Shown in pieces: positions 58,088-64,000 of a DNA stretch of 64,000 nucleotides. The stretch spans positions 1,178,001 through 1,242,000 of the forward strand of contig CAWCQU010000003.1 of NCBI GenBank assembly GCA_963797765.1. Direction: 5' to 3'. The notes under the pieces were generated by a model. It was given only the letters and a program-made list of their open reading frames with translations. It made no database searches and was not told the DNA's origin. The position numbers and the translations under genes were made by a program. The stretch's first letter is position 1; every line of letters begins with the position of its first letter. This stretch comes from JBGPTK01 sp963797765. Its GTDB lineage: Bacteria > Acidobacteriota > Terriglobia > Acidiferrales > UBA7541.

Positions 58088-58575
58088 TGCGCGGCCGCCA
58101 CTCCTTTTTTTTCCGCTTCAATGGCCGCGCGAATCGCCAGGTACATCTGGTTGTATCCGGTGCACCGGCACAAATTGCCACTCAGCGCCCCGCGAATTTC
58201 CGCATCCGTGGGATTCGCATTCTGCTGCAGCAGCCAGTGAACGATGATCATGAATCCCGGCGTGCAATAGCCGCACTGCGAACCCCCATAATCGCCAAAC
58301 GCTTTTTGTATCGCTGCCAGGCTCCCGTGATTGGCCACGCCTTCGACGGTAATAATCTCCTGGTCCTCGCAGCTCGCGGCCAGCAGCGTGCACGCCAGCG
58401 CAGGCGCTCCATCCACCTGAACCGTGCAAGCCCCGCAGGAGGAATCGTCACAGCCGCGCTTCGAGCCAGTTAGATTCAAATCCTGCCGCAAAACGTCCAG
58501 CAGCAGACGGTTCGGCTCCGAAGCGATCTCATACTTCCGCCCGTTCACCGCCAGGTTGAGCAACTCTTTTTTCAT
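58084..58575 (-). CDS. 4-hydroxybenzoyl-CoA reductase-like 2Fe-2S subunit
   Basis: A 163-residue small subunit of a xanthine-oxidase-family enzyme. The plant-type 2Fe-2S cluster is in GCDDSSCGACTVQVDG and the second, helical 2Fe-2S cluster in CGYCTPGF with CRCTGY. The size matches HcrC/XdhC-type subunits. ATG 58575 begins the ferredoxin fold; TACAAT lies seven bases upstream, so the start may be leaderless. Its TGA overlaps the large-subunit ATG by four bases. It is downstream of the BoxB-like gene after about 210 bp that contain a repeat element. Confidence 0.88.
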   Translation of the reverse strand: MKKELLNLAVNGRKYEIASEPNRLLLDVLRQDLNLTGSKRGCDDSSCGACTVQVDGAPALACTLLAASCEDQEIITVEGVANHGSLAAIQKAFGDYGGSQCGYCTPGFMIIVHWLLQQNANPTDAEIRGALSGNLCRCTGYNQMYLAIRAAIEAEKKGVAAAQ

Positions 58576-58582
58576 GGGAGTG

Positions 58583-58588
58583 ATTGTA
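58583..58588 (-). promoter_or_regulatory. -10-like box upstream of the 2Fe-2S subunit gene
   Basis: Minus-strand TACAAT ends seven bases before the ATG at 58575, with no Shine-Dalgarno sequence between. It suggests an internal promoter for the reductase genes. Confidence 0.35.
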
Positions 58589-58663
58589 TAGCGCCACCCT
58601 TCCTCGCTCGACGAATTCTGTCGGGAGGGTGGCATCTCTTTTATTTGGATCGGAGCTTTGCCT

Positions 58664-58736
58664 GCCTTCTAGGGGGTCGGAGCTTCAACTCCGACATTGC
58701 AAGCCCCAGGAACAGGGGCTTTAGCCCCTGAAGCCA
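58664..58736 (-). repeat. Interspersed two-hairpin repeat, copy 2
   Basis: Read on the minus strand this is GGCTTCAGGGGCTAAAGCCC, a spacer, then AATGTCGGAGTTGAAGCTCC and GACCCCCTAGAAGG. It matches the 1867-1939 copy in order and spacing. Both hairpins are retained, with compensating changes in the second stem. It lies between the BoxB-like and 2Fe-2S subunit genes. Confidence 0.7.
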
Positions 58737-58787
58737 CTCTCCGCCCGCCTGTCGACCCCGACCGCAGCACTCAGCCCGAATTCCGCA

Positions 58788-59963
58788 CTACAAATTAATA
58801 GCGCTTTTCCGCGGCTCCGAGATTGTCTCCAGCGGATCGCGCGATCCAGTCTTCGGCGCAATCCAGTTTTTCTCATTCGCAATCAACTCGAGCAGTAATT
58901 TCTTATCCTCATCCGTGGGCAGCAGATTCTGCAATTCTTCTTCATATTGCCGCTCGCTCATTTCTTCGCCGGTCTTGGGATGGAACTTCTGATTCGCCCA
59001 TCGGCCGATGTGCCGGTTGAAGCGGATGTCCGGCGCAAACAAGGGATCGGAGCCCGCCTTCAAGTACGTATTCAGCCGGTTGATCAGTCCCGACACTTCG
59101 TCGCGGTACAGATTCCGGTTGTAATCGTTGATGTCGTCCAAGTCCGGCTTCGTCTCGTTCTTCGGCTCATCGTAACGGCCTTTCACGCCCCACACGTATG
59201 CCCAGTGCGCCGACGACGAATGATCCGTCCCGAACAAATCGTAGGAACTCGAAATCCACTTGTTCAGGTATTTCTGGATCAGCCACGGCGGGATAATCCC
59301 CGCTTCCACAATGCGCCGCAGGCCGTCATTGCCCGTGCCCATGTGAAAAGCCTCTTCGCGCAGCATGTACGACATCGACCGCCCCAGCGGCGCGAAGCCC
59401 GAATACTTCAGCATCTGCAATTGGAATTTACCGTCGCGGTCCACAAAGTCCGTGTACGTAAAAAAATCCATCCAGTTGTCCACTTCCACGTTGAACGCGC
59501 CCAGCAGTCGCTTGTTCTCAAACGCCCGCCGCTCCAGCATTTTCTGCGCTTCCACTTTCCCCGAATAGCCGAAGTGATCCACCAGCAGCGCGCACATCTG
59601 CCAGCCGTGCCGCATTTCCTCGATCATCACCCGCGTCAAAGCCTTGCGGTCGTAATCCGTCGGCGCGCTCTCAAATAAATTCCGCTGCTGCTCCACGCTG
59701 GCAAATTCCGTGTCGCCCTGGTACACGATCATGTTCAACATGGCGTCGCGAATTTGTTGCGTGGGCACTTGCCGCAGCGTTTCCCACTTGCGATTGCTCT
59801 TGTAATGGCCGAATTGAATCTCGTTCGTGTCGATTGCGCCATACAAGGTCTCGAATTTGAAATCCGCAATCGCGTCGCGATTCACTCCCACATCCTTGCG
59901 CCAATCGTCGAACAATCCAACCCAGTCGCCGAACGTTGAAATTCGGTTCACTTTGCCCGGCAT
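58788..59963 (-). CDS. BoxB-like di-iron benzoyl-CoA epoxidase component, short form
   Basis: A 391-residue di-iron ferritin-fold protein. The iron ligands follow the BoxB pattern: E86 in QGDTE, E116 and H119 in EEMRH, D175 in VDRDGKFQ, and E204 and H207 in EEAFH. BoxB with reductase BoxA epoxidises the ring of benzoyl-CoA using O2. Several stretches match BoxB (ASVEQQR, QKYLN, GLKGRF-like VKGRYDE), but the protein is about 80 residues shorter than the roughly 475-residue BoxB, so the substrate may differ; PaaA-type phenylacetyl-CoA epoxidase is a less likely alternative. It starts 15 bp after the enoyl-CoA hydratase gene. No boxA is seen. Confidence 0.8.
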   Translation of the reverse strand: MPGKVNRISTFGDWVGLFDDWRKDVGVNRDAIADFKFETLYGAIDTNEIQFGHYKSNRKWETLRQVPTQQIRDAMLNMIVYQGDTEFASVEQQRNLFESAPTDYDRKALTRVMIEEMRHGWQMCALLVDHFGYSGKVEAQKMLERRAFENKRLLGAFNVEVDNWMDFFTYTDFVDRDGKFQLQMLKYSGFAPLGRSMSYMLREEAFHMGTGNDGLRRIVEAGIIPPWLIQKYLNKWISSSYDLFGTDHSSSAHWAYVWGVKGRYDEPKNETKPDLDDINDYNRNLYRDEVSGLINRLNTYLKAGSDPLFAPDIRFNRHIGRWANQKFHPKTGEEMSERQYEEELQNLLPTDEDKKLLLELIANEKNWIAPKTGSRDPLETISEPRKSAINL

Positions 59964-59978
59964 ATTGATTTTCCTCCG

Positions 59979-60806
59979 TTACTTGGCCTTGAAAATCGCC
60001 TGGCGCTTCTCGACATACGCGGCCAGGCCTTCCTTGGCATCCTCGCTCTGGAACAAGAGCTGCTGATTTTCGCGTTCCACCGCCAGGGCCGATTCCATCG
60101 GAATCTCCCAACCGGTTTGCACCGCGCGCTTGATTCGGCCCACGGCTTTCGCCGCCTTGTTTGGCGGGCAGAATTGCCGCGCGTAATCCATCACTTCGCT
60201 CATGAAATTTTCTTTCGGGAAAATATCGTTCACGATCCCCAGTTCCACGGCTTCTTCGAATGAGAACGTGTTGCCCGTCACCATCAGCTCGATGGCCTTC
60301 GACTTCCCCACCATCCGCGAGAGCCGTTGCGTACCGCCGGTGCCCGGTAATACTCCCAGGTTCACTTCCGGCAATCCGATTTTCCCGGCATCTTTCCGCG
60401 CGATGCGAATATCCGCAGCCATCGCGATTTCCAGTCCCCCGCCCACGCAGTGCCCATTGATCGCCGCGATCACCAGCTTCGGCGTGTGCTCCAGCCGCAG
60501 CAGCATCTCGTTGGCGTGCAGGCAAAAATAATATTTGAAGGTGGGATCGACCGTCGAAAGCATCCGGATGTTGGCTCCGGCGGAGAAAAATTTATCCCCC
60601 GCACCAGTCAGCAGAATCACATAGGCATCATTATCCATCCTTGCTTGCAGGATGGCTTCATCGAGCTGGCGGTTCATTTCGTAGGTATAGGTGTTCGCCG
60701 GCGGATCATCCATCATGATCACCGCCACTCCCCCGTCTACGCGGTATTGAACGAGCTTCTTGGTGTCCTGCGCATTCTGCGTCGTGGTTCCCACAATTTC
60801 CTCCAT
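59979..60806 (-). CDS. Enoyl-CoA hydratase/isomerase family protein
   Basis: A 275-residue crotonase-fold enzyme. Oxyanion-hole segments are FSAGANIRML and INGHCVGGGLEIAMAAD, with E residues at both catalytic positions (GGGLE and LPEVNLGVLPGTGGTQR). It probably hydrates or opens a CoA-bound intermediate downstream of the BoxB-like reaction. It is much shorter than the roughly 550-residue BoxC, so it is not a BoxC orthologue. ATG 60806 is preferred; the frame extends to 60848. First gene of the leftward aromatic cluster; a candidate TetR operator lies about 160 bp upstream. Confidence 0.85.
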   Translation of the reverse strand: MEEIVGTTTQNAQDTKKLVQYRVDGGVAVIMMDDPPANTYTYEMNRQLDEAILQARMDNDAYVILLTGAGDKFFSAGANIRMLSTVDPTFKYYFCLHANEMLLRLEHTPKLVIAAINGHCVGGGLEIAMAADIRIARKDAGKIGLPEVNLGVLPGTGGTQRLSRMVGKSKAIELMVTGNTFSFEEAVELGIVNDIFPKENFMSEVMDYARQFCPPNKAAKAVGRIKRAVQTGWEIPMESALAVERENQQLLFQSEDAKEGLAAYVEKRQAIFKAK

Positions 60807-61129
60807 GCCTATCCGGCATCTGGATTCACTTCGATCATTCTCAACCAATTTCGATTATAGTTCACTGGTACTTCCCTGGGTGGGTTCTAAATATCCGCTG
60901 GGGTTCCCTGCAGGAACTCCAGATATGCCCGCTCCATCGCCGCGGAAACGCACGGCAAAAGAATTTGACCGCTCGTTCAAATATTAGTATCGCAAGCCGA
61001 TCCGGCCTTCTGTCAAGATACTTCGCCCTCTCCCATTTCCCCTCCTACACGCCAGCCGATTTACTCCCCTCTTCGGGCCAATTCAATGGCCTCTCGAAGA
61101 CCGCAGCACGACGCGGCTTCCCACTGATT
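60807..61129. other. 323-bp control region between TetR gene and aromatic cluster
   Basis: No gene is visible. On the minus strand a TATAAT box (60859-60854) lies about 48 bases upstream of the enoyl-CoA hydratase start, without a clear -35. The palindrome at 60964-60981 is further upstream. The remainder towards the TetR stop shows nothing recognisable. Confidence 0.4.
60964..60981. promoter_or_regulatory. Candidate TetR-family operator
   Basis: An 18-base imperfect palindrome of the form TTTGAnCGnnCGnTCAAA, with 14 of 18 positions symmetric. It resembles the GACCG-NN-CGGTC type bound by TetR-family regulators of CoA-dependent catabolism. It lies between the TetR gene and the operon it would control. 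Confidence 0.45.
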
Positions 61130-61765
61130 TTACGTACGGGATGGATCGGACTTGCGCAGGCCCGTAATAAAATACTCGGCAAACACGTTGCCAATCTGTT
61201 CGGACTGGGCCGGTCCGCGAGGATCGAACCACCGGGGGATCCAGTTCATCGATCCCAGAATTGCAAAAGAAATCAGTTTCGGTTCTGCTGGGCGGAACAC
61301 ACCTTGCTCGATTCCGCTTTCAATGATCCGCCGGAGTCCCTGATCAAACTTGTCGCGGCGCGCGATGATTTTCCGCAACTTGGCGGGAGACAGCGCCTCC
61401 AGGTCCAGCGTCAGCGCTGTGCCGTGCAGTTCGTCGATGATCATCTGCACGAACGTGACGATCAACCGGCGCAGCTTGATCTCCGGAGGATCGTCGCTCG
61501 CTTCTACTTTCTTCAGTACATTCAACAGAAGATCGAGCGAATAGTCGTGGCAAAAATAAAGAATCTCTTCCTTGTTCTTAAAATAATAATAGAGATTTCC
61601 CTTGGTCATGTGCAAGGCGCGCGCTATCGCGCCCACGCTCGCTCCATGGTATCCGCGATGGCGGAACGCCACCGCTGCGCTCCGCAAGATTTCCAGCCGC
61701 TTGCGAGTCCGTTTGTCCGCCAGCCGGTCCGGAATTCCTTTTTCTGCGTGATCGTCCGTCGACAT
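61130..61765 (-). CDS. TetR/AcrR-family transcriptional regulator
   Basis: A 211-residue regulator. The N-terminal helix-turn-helix is VGAIARALHMTKGNLYYYFKNKEEIL (about residues 43-68), followed by an all-helical ligand-binding domain. Its position just upstream of the aromatic-CoA genes, with an operator-like palindrome in between, suggests it represses them and responds to a CoA ester. ATG 61765 starts the conserved N-terminus; the frame extends to 61834. Confidence 0.87.
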   Translation of the reverse strand: MSTDDHAEKGIPDRLADKRTRKRLEILRSAAVAFRHRGYHGASVGAIARALHMTKGNLYYYFKNKEEILYFCHDYSLDLLLNVLKKVEASDDPPEIKLRRLIVTFVQMIIDELHGTALTLDLEALSPAKLRKIIARRDKFDQGLRRIIESGIEQGVFRPAEPKLISFAILGSMNWIPRWFDPRGPAQSEQIGNVFAEYFITGLRKSDPSRT

Positions 61766-62053
61766 GTGCTCTTTCTGTTTCCCTTTTCTCGAAAGACTAG
61801 ATTGGATCTTATCCAACACGGCGGCAGATTGCACGCCGCGCCTGCCTGCGTCTGAGATCCTCCATCAACAAACGTAGGAGCCGGCCTCACGTTTACCCTG
61901 AGCTTCAAAGGGCCACGCCTTCGCTTTGAGTTCGCCCGCACTCCCGCCCTTCTTCGAATCGTCAGCTCTCCGCCAACCCATACCAATTTCCCCGGCTCGC
62001 CCCTCGATCAATGATACAAACTATGTTTGCCGTGAACCACCCATCGGTGCCGA

Positions 62054-63319
62054 TTGCAAAATAATCGTGAAAATGGTTCGAATGTTGCGCGCTCGCTCCC
62101 AACAACCGAAAAGCAGAACGGCACTGCCACGCTTCCCCCTGTACTATTTCCGGTGGTCCTGGCCGGCGTTTGCGCCTTTCTCGACGTTTACGTCACTCAG
62201 CCTCTACTCCCTCTCCTCCAACAAGTCTTCCACTCCACAAAAGTGGGCGTTAGCCTCACCATTACTGCTTCGACCATGGGCGTAGCTCTGGCTGCTCCTT
62301 TTGTGGGCCGTCTGGCAGACCGCCGCGGCCGCAGACGGACGATCGTGATGGCTGCCATGCTGCTGGCGGCAGCCACTTTTCTTGCAACCATTTCGTTTAA
62401 TTTGAACGAACTGGTTTTTTGGCGATTCCTTCAGGGAATTTTCACGCCAGGAATTTTTGCAGTCACCATCGCTTACATCCACGAAGAATGGCCCCCAAAC
62501 AAGGTCGCCTCCGCGATGTCCGCCTATGTCAGCGGCACTGTGATTGGCGGGTTCAGCGGCCGTTTCGTCGCCGGGCTCACGGCGCAGCATTTCAACTGGC
62601 GGTGGTCTTTCATTGTGCTCGGCTGCATGAACTTGATCATGGCGATCATGCTGCATAAATGGCTCCCCCAGGAAAGAAATTTCGCAAAAGTAACCCAATC
62701 CCGGCCGTCACACCATTTGGCCCTCGACCATCTGAGTAATCGCCGTCTGGCGGCCACCTACGCCGTAGGATTTTGTGTCCTGTTCACCTTGGTCGCCACG
62801 TTCACTTACGTTGTCTTTCATCTCGCCGGCCCGCCGTTTCACCTGAACCCCGCAGCACTCGGCTCCATTTTCTTTGTATATCTGATTGGCGCGGCCATCA
62901 CCCCTCTCTCAGGCCGCTGGATTGACCGACACGGCCACCGTTACGCGCTGGGCGCATCCGCAGCCATCGGGGTTTTGGGAGTGCTCCTCACTCTAGCGCC
63001 ATCGGTGGGATTGGTAATAGCGGGCCTCGCCATCTGTTGCACGGGCGTTTTTATCGCTCAAGCCATTGCGACCAGCTATATCGGTACTGTCGCCGAACAC
63101 AGCCGGGCCTTGGCTGTTGGACTCTACGTAACTTGCTATTATGCTGGCGGAAGTGTCGGCGCCACGGCACCCGCATTACTTTGGCGCTGGGGCGGATGGC
63201 CCGCTTGTGTCACTTTGGTTGCTACGGTGCAAATACTGACCGTCGCGATTGCACTGATCTTCTGGTCGAAACCCCTGGGAGATAATGCCGCGCTCGACAC
63301 CAACACCGGTTTTGAATAA
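62054..63319 (+). CDS. MFS transporter (YnfM-like)
   Basis: A twelve-helix major facilitator of about 420 residues. The motif-A loop GRLADRRGRRRT lies between helices 2 and 3 (about residues 84-95), and a second-half counterpart is GRWIDRHGHR. The branch includes drug and arabinose-type exporters. The only in-frame early start is TTG 62054 with no good ribosome-binding site; a neighbouring frame has ATG codons at 62072 and 62081, so the N-terminus may also be disturbed by an indel. Divergent from tetR, so it may be co-regulated. Confidence 0.8.
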   Translation: MQNNRENGSNVARSLPTTEKQNGTATLPPVLFPVVLAGVCAFLDVYVTQPLLPLLQQVFHSTKVGVSLTITASTMGVALAAPFVGRLADRRGRRRTIVMAAMLLAAATFLATISFNLNELVFWRFLQGIFTPGIFAVTIAYIHEEWPPNKVASAMSAYVSGTVIGGFSGRFVAGLTAQHFNWRWSFIVLGCMNLIMAIMLHKWLPQERNFAKVTQSRPSHHLALDHLSNRRLAATYAVGFCVLFTLVATFTYVVFHLAGPPFHLNPAALGSIFFVYLIGAAITPLSGRWIDRHGHRYALGASAAIGVLGVLLTLAPSVGLVIAGLAICCTGVFIAQAIATSYIGTVAEHSRALAVGLYVTCYYAGGSVGATAPALLWRWGGWPACVTLVATVQILTVAIALIFWSKPLGDNAALDTNTGFE

Positions 63320-63452
63320 AAAAACAGCAAGGTTGCGCCCGCTAGTATTCGCCATATCGAGCCGGACCCGTCAGCCGCTCGGAGGAATCGAAGCCTGAGG
63401 AAGTGATTCGCAGCTGATTTCGAAACGATCCGTGCGCCGTTCCCGTACAGCT

Positions 63453-64000
63453 ATGAAAGTGGCGTCTAACGTAAATATCGCGAGTTCCGCATTTAAAGGG
63501 AATCCTTATCCCTTCTATGCTCGTTTGCGTGCCGAAGCCCCGGTCTATTCCGTCCGTCTGCCCGATAAACAAATCGCTTGGCTGGTTACCCGCTATGACG
63601 ATGTCGTCTCCGTGCTGAAAGACGAGCGTTTCGCCAAGGACCGGTGGAAGGCTCTCACTCCCAAGCAAGTGGCCAAACTTCCCTGGATTCCCGAGAAATT
63701 CATGCCGCTCTCGCGAAACATGCTCGATCTCGACGCGCCGGATCACACTCGCCTTCGTTCCTTGGTTCACAAAGCCTTCACTCCGCGCCTGGTTGAAAAC
63801 ATGCGGAAACAGGTCCAGCGATTGACCGAAGAGTTGCTCGATGCGGTTCAAAGCCGCGGCAAAGTGGATTTGATTCGCGATTACGCCTTGCCGCTTCCCA
63901 CCACCGTCATTTCCCAGATGCTGGGAATTCCAGAGCGAGACCGGAACAGATTTCATCGCTGGTCAAGCGTGATCGTAAGCTCCACCTCATCCAAATTTGG
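63453..64000 (+). CDS. Cytochrome P450, N-terminal part, runs off the window
   Basis: The open frame from ATG 63453 continues to the window end without a stop, giving 182 residues. It reads as a soluble bacterial P450: NPYPFYARLRAEAPVY (helix A region), VTRYDDVVSVLKDERFAKD, and the helix C signature LDAPDHTRLRSLVHKAFTPRLV with the heme-propionate-binding HxRxR. The heme-cysteine loop lies beyond the window. It could hydroxylate an aromatic or lipid substrate; its place near the aromatic cluster is suggestive only. Confidence 0.88.
   Translation, partial: MKVASNVNIASSAFKGNPYPFYARLRAEAPVYSVRLPDKQIAWLVTRYDDVVSVLKDERFAKDRWKALTPKQVAKLPWIPEKFMPLSRNMLDLDAPDHTRLRSLVHKAFTPRLVENMRKQVQRLTEELLDAVQSRGKVDLIRDYALPLPTTVISQMLGIPERDRNRFHRWSSVIVSSTSSKF

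Noticed and set aside
1..64000. tRNA, rRNA, CRISPR, integrase or IS genes
   Set aside because: I looked for T-arm-like sequences, direct-repeat arrays and transposase-like proteins and saw none; a dedicated tRNA or repeat scan could still find something missed by eye.

Overview
The window looks like a chromosomal segment of a soil-type Acidobacteriota bacterium (probably Terriglobia/Koribacter-like). This is inferred from the moderately GC-rich composition, a large Oar-like TonB-dependent receptor with a carboxypeptidase-regulatory N-terminus, a choice-of-anchor-D (Hydin-type) secreted protein, several PilZ proteins, and serine-hydrolase fusions to peptidoglycan glycosidases. I found no rRNA, tRNA, IS element, phage gene or CRISPR array.

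Layout. 0-6.6 kb: reductive pyrimidine catabolism (preT, preA, dihydropyrimidinase) with an inserted membrane metallopeptidase-like gene, then a zinc-ribbon membrane protein and a PilZ protein. 6.7-21.3 kb: DinB-like protein, then a muropeptide-salvage region holding a BadF/BadG-type sugar kinase, a sodium:solute symporter, an amino-acid permease, a serine hydrolase-NamZ fusion divergent from a NagZ-serine hydrolase fusion, murQ and murA. A BtuF-like protein and a DUF71 ATPase (probable B12 salvage) sit inside this region. 21.5-24.9 kb: a TonB-dependent receptor broken by about six frameshifts. 25-30.4 kb: pnp-rpsO, then folE, two tandem PTPS/QueD paralogues and a family-2 glycosyltransferase. 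30.4-39.1 kb: TlpA thioredoxins, a copper P-type ATPase, a Hydin-domain protein, a DedA-rhodanese gene with an in-frame TGA, and a divergent PilT-like ATPase. 39.3-54.5 kb: Tat-signal protein plus amidase, an NmrA-like reductase, MATE and purine permeases, a PilZ/coiled-coil protein, msrA, a membrane MutS-like ATPase, a PilZ-TonB fusion, a sugar-type binding protein and a pentapeptide-repeat membrane protein. 54.5-64 kb: an aromatic-CoA catabolic cluster with a 4-hydroxybenzoyl-CoA-reductase-like Mo/Fe-S/FAD enzyme, a BoxB-like di-iron epoxidase, an enoyl-CoA hydratase, a TetR regulator with a candidate operator, an MFS transporter and the start of a cytochrome P450.

Quality note. At least eight genes, including pnp and copA, carry apparent +/-1 frameshifts, sometimes beside homopolymers. 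Many are probably base-calling errors, so the affected genes are given as full-length loci with the break position stated.

Items most worth following up: (1) the DedA-rhodanese TGA, at a position I expect to be cysteine, followed 21 nt later by a SECIS-sized hairpin; (2) the combination of an HcrABC-like reductase with an oxygen-dependent BoxB-like enzyme in one gene set; (3) the NamZ/NagZ-serine hydrolase mirror pair in a salvage region; (4) several TANNNT-N6-ATG leaderless start sites; (5) a 73-bp two-hairpin repeat present twice, 57 kb apart; (6) a structured minus-strand locus ending in a strong terminator near 35.5 kb.
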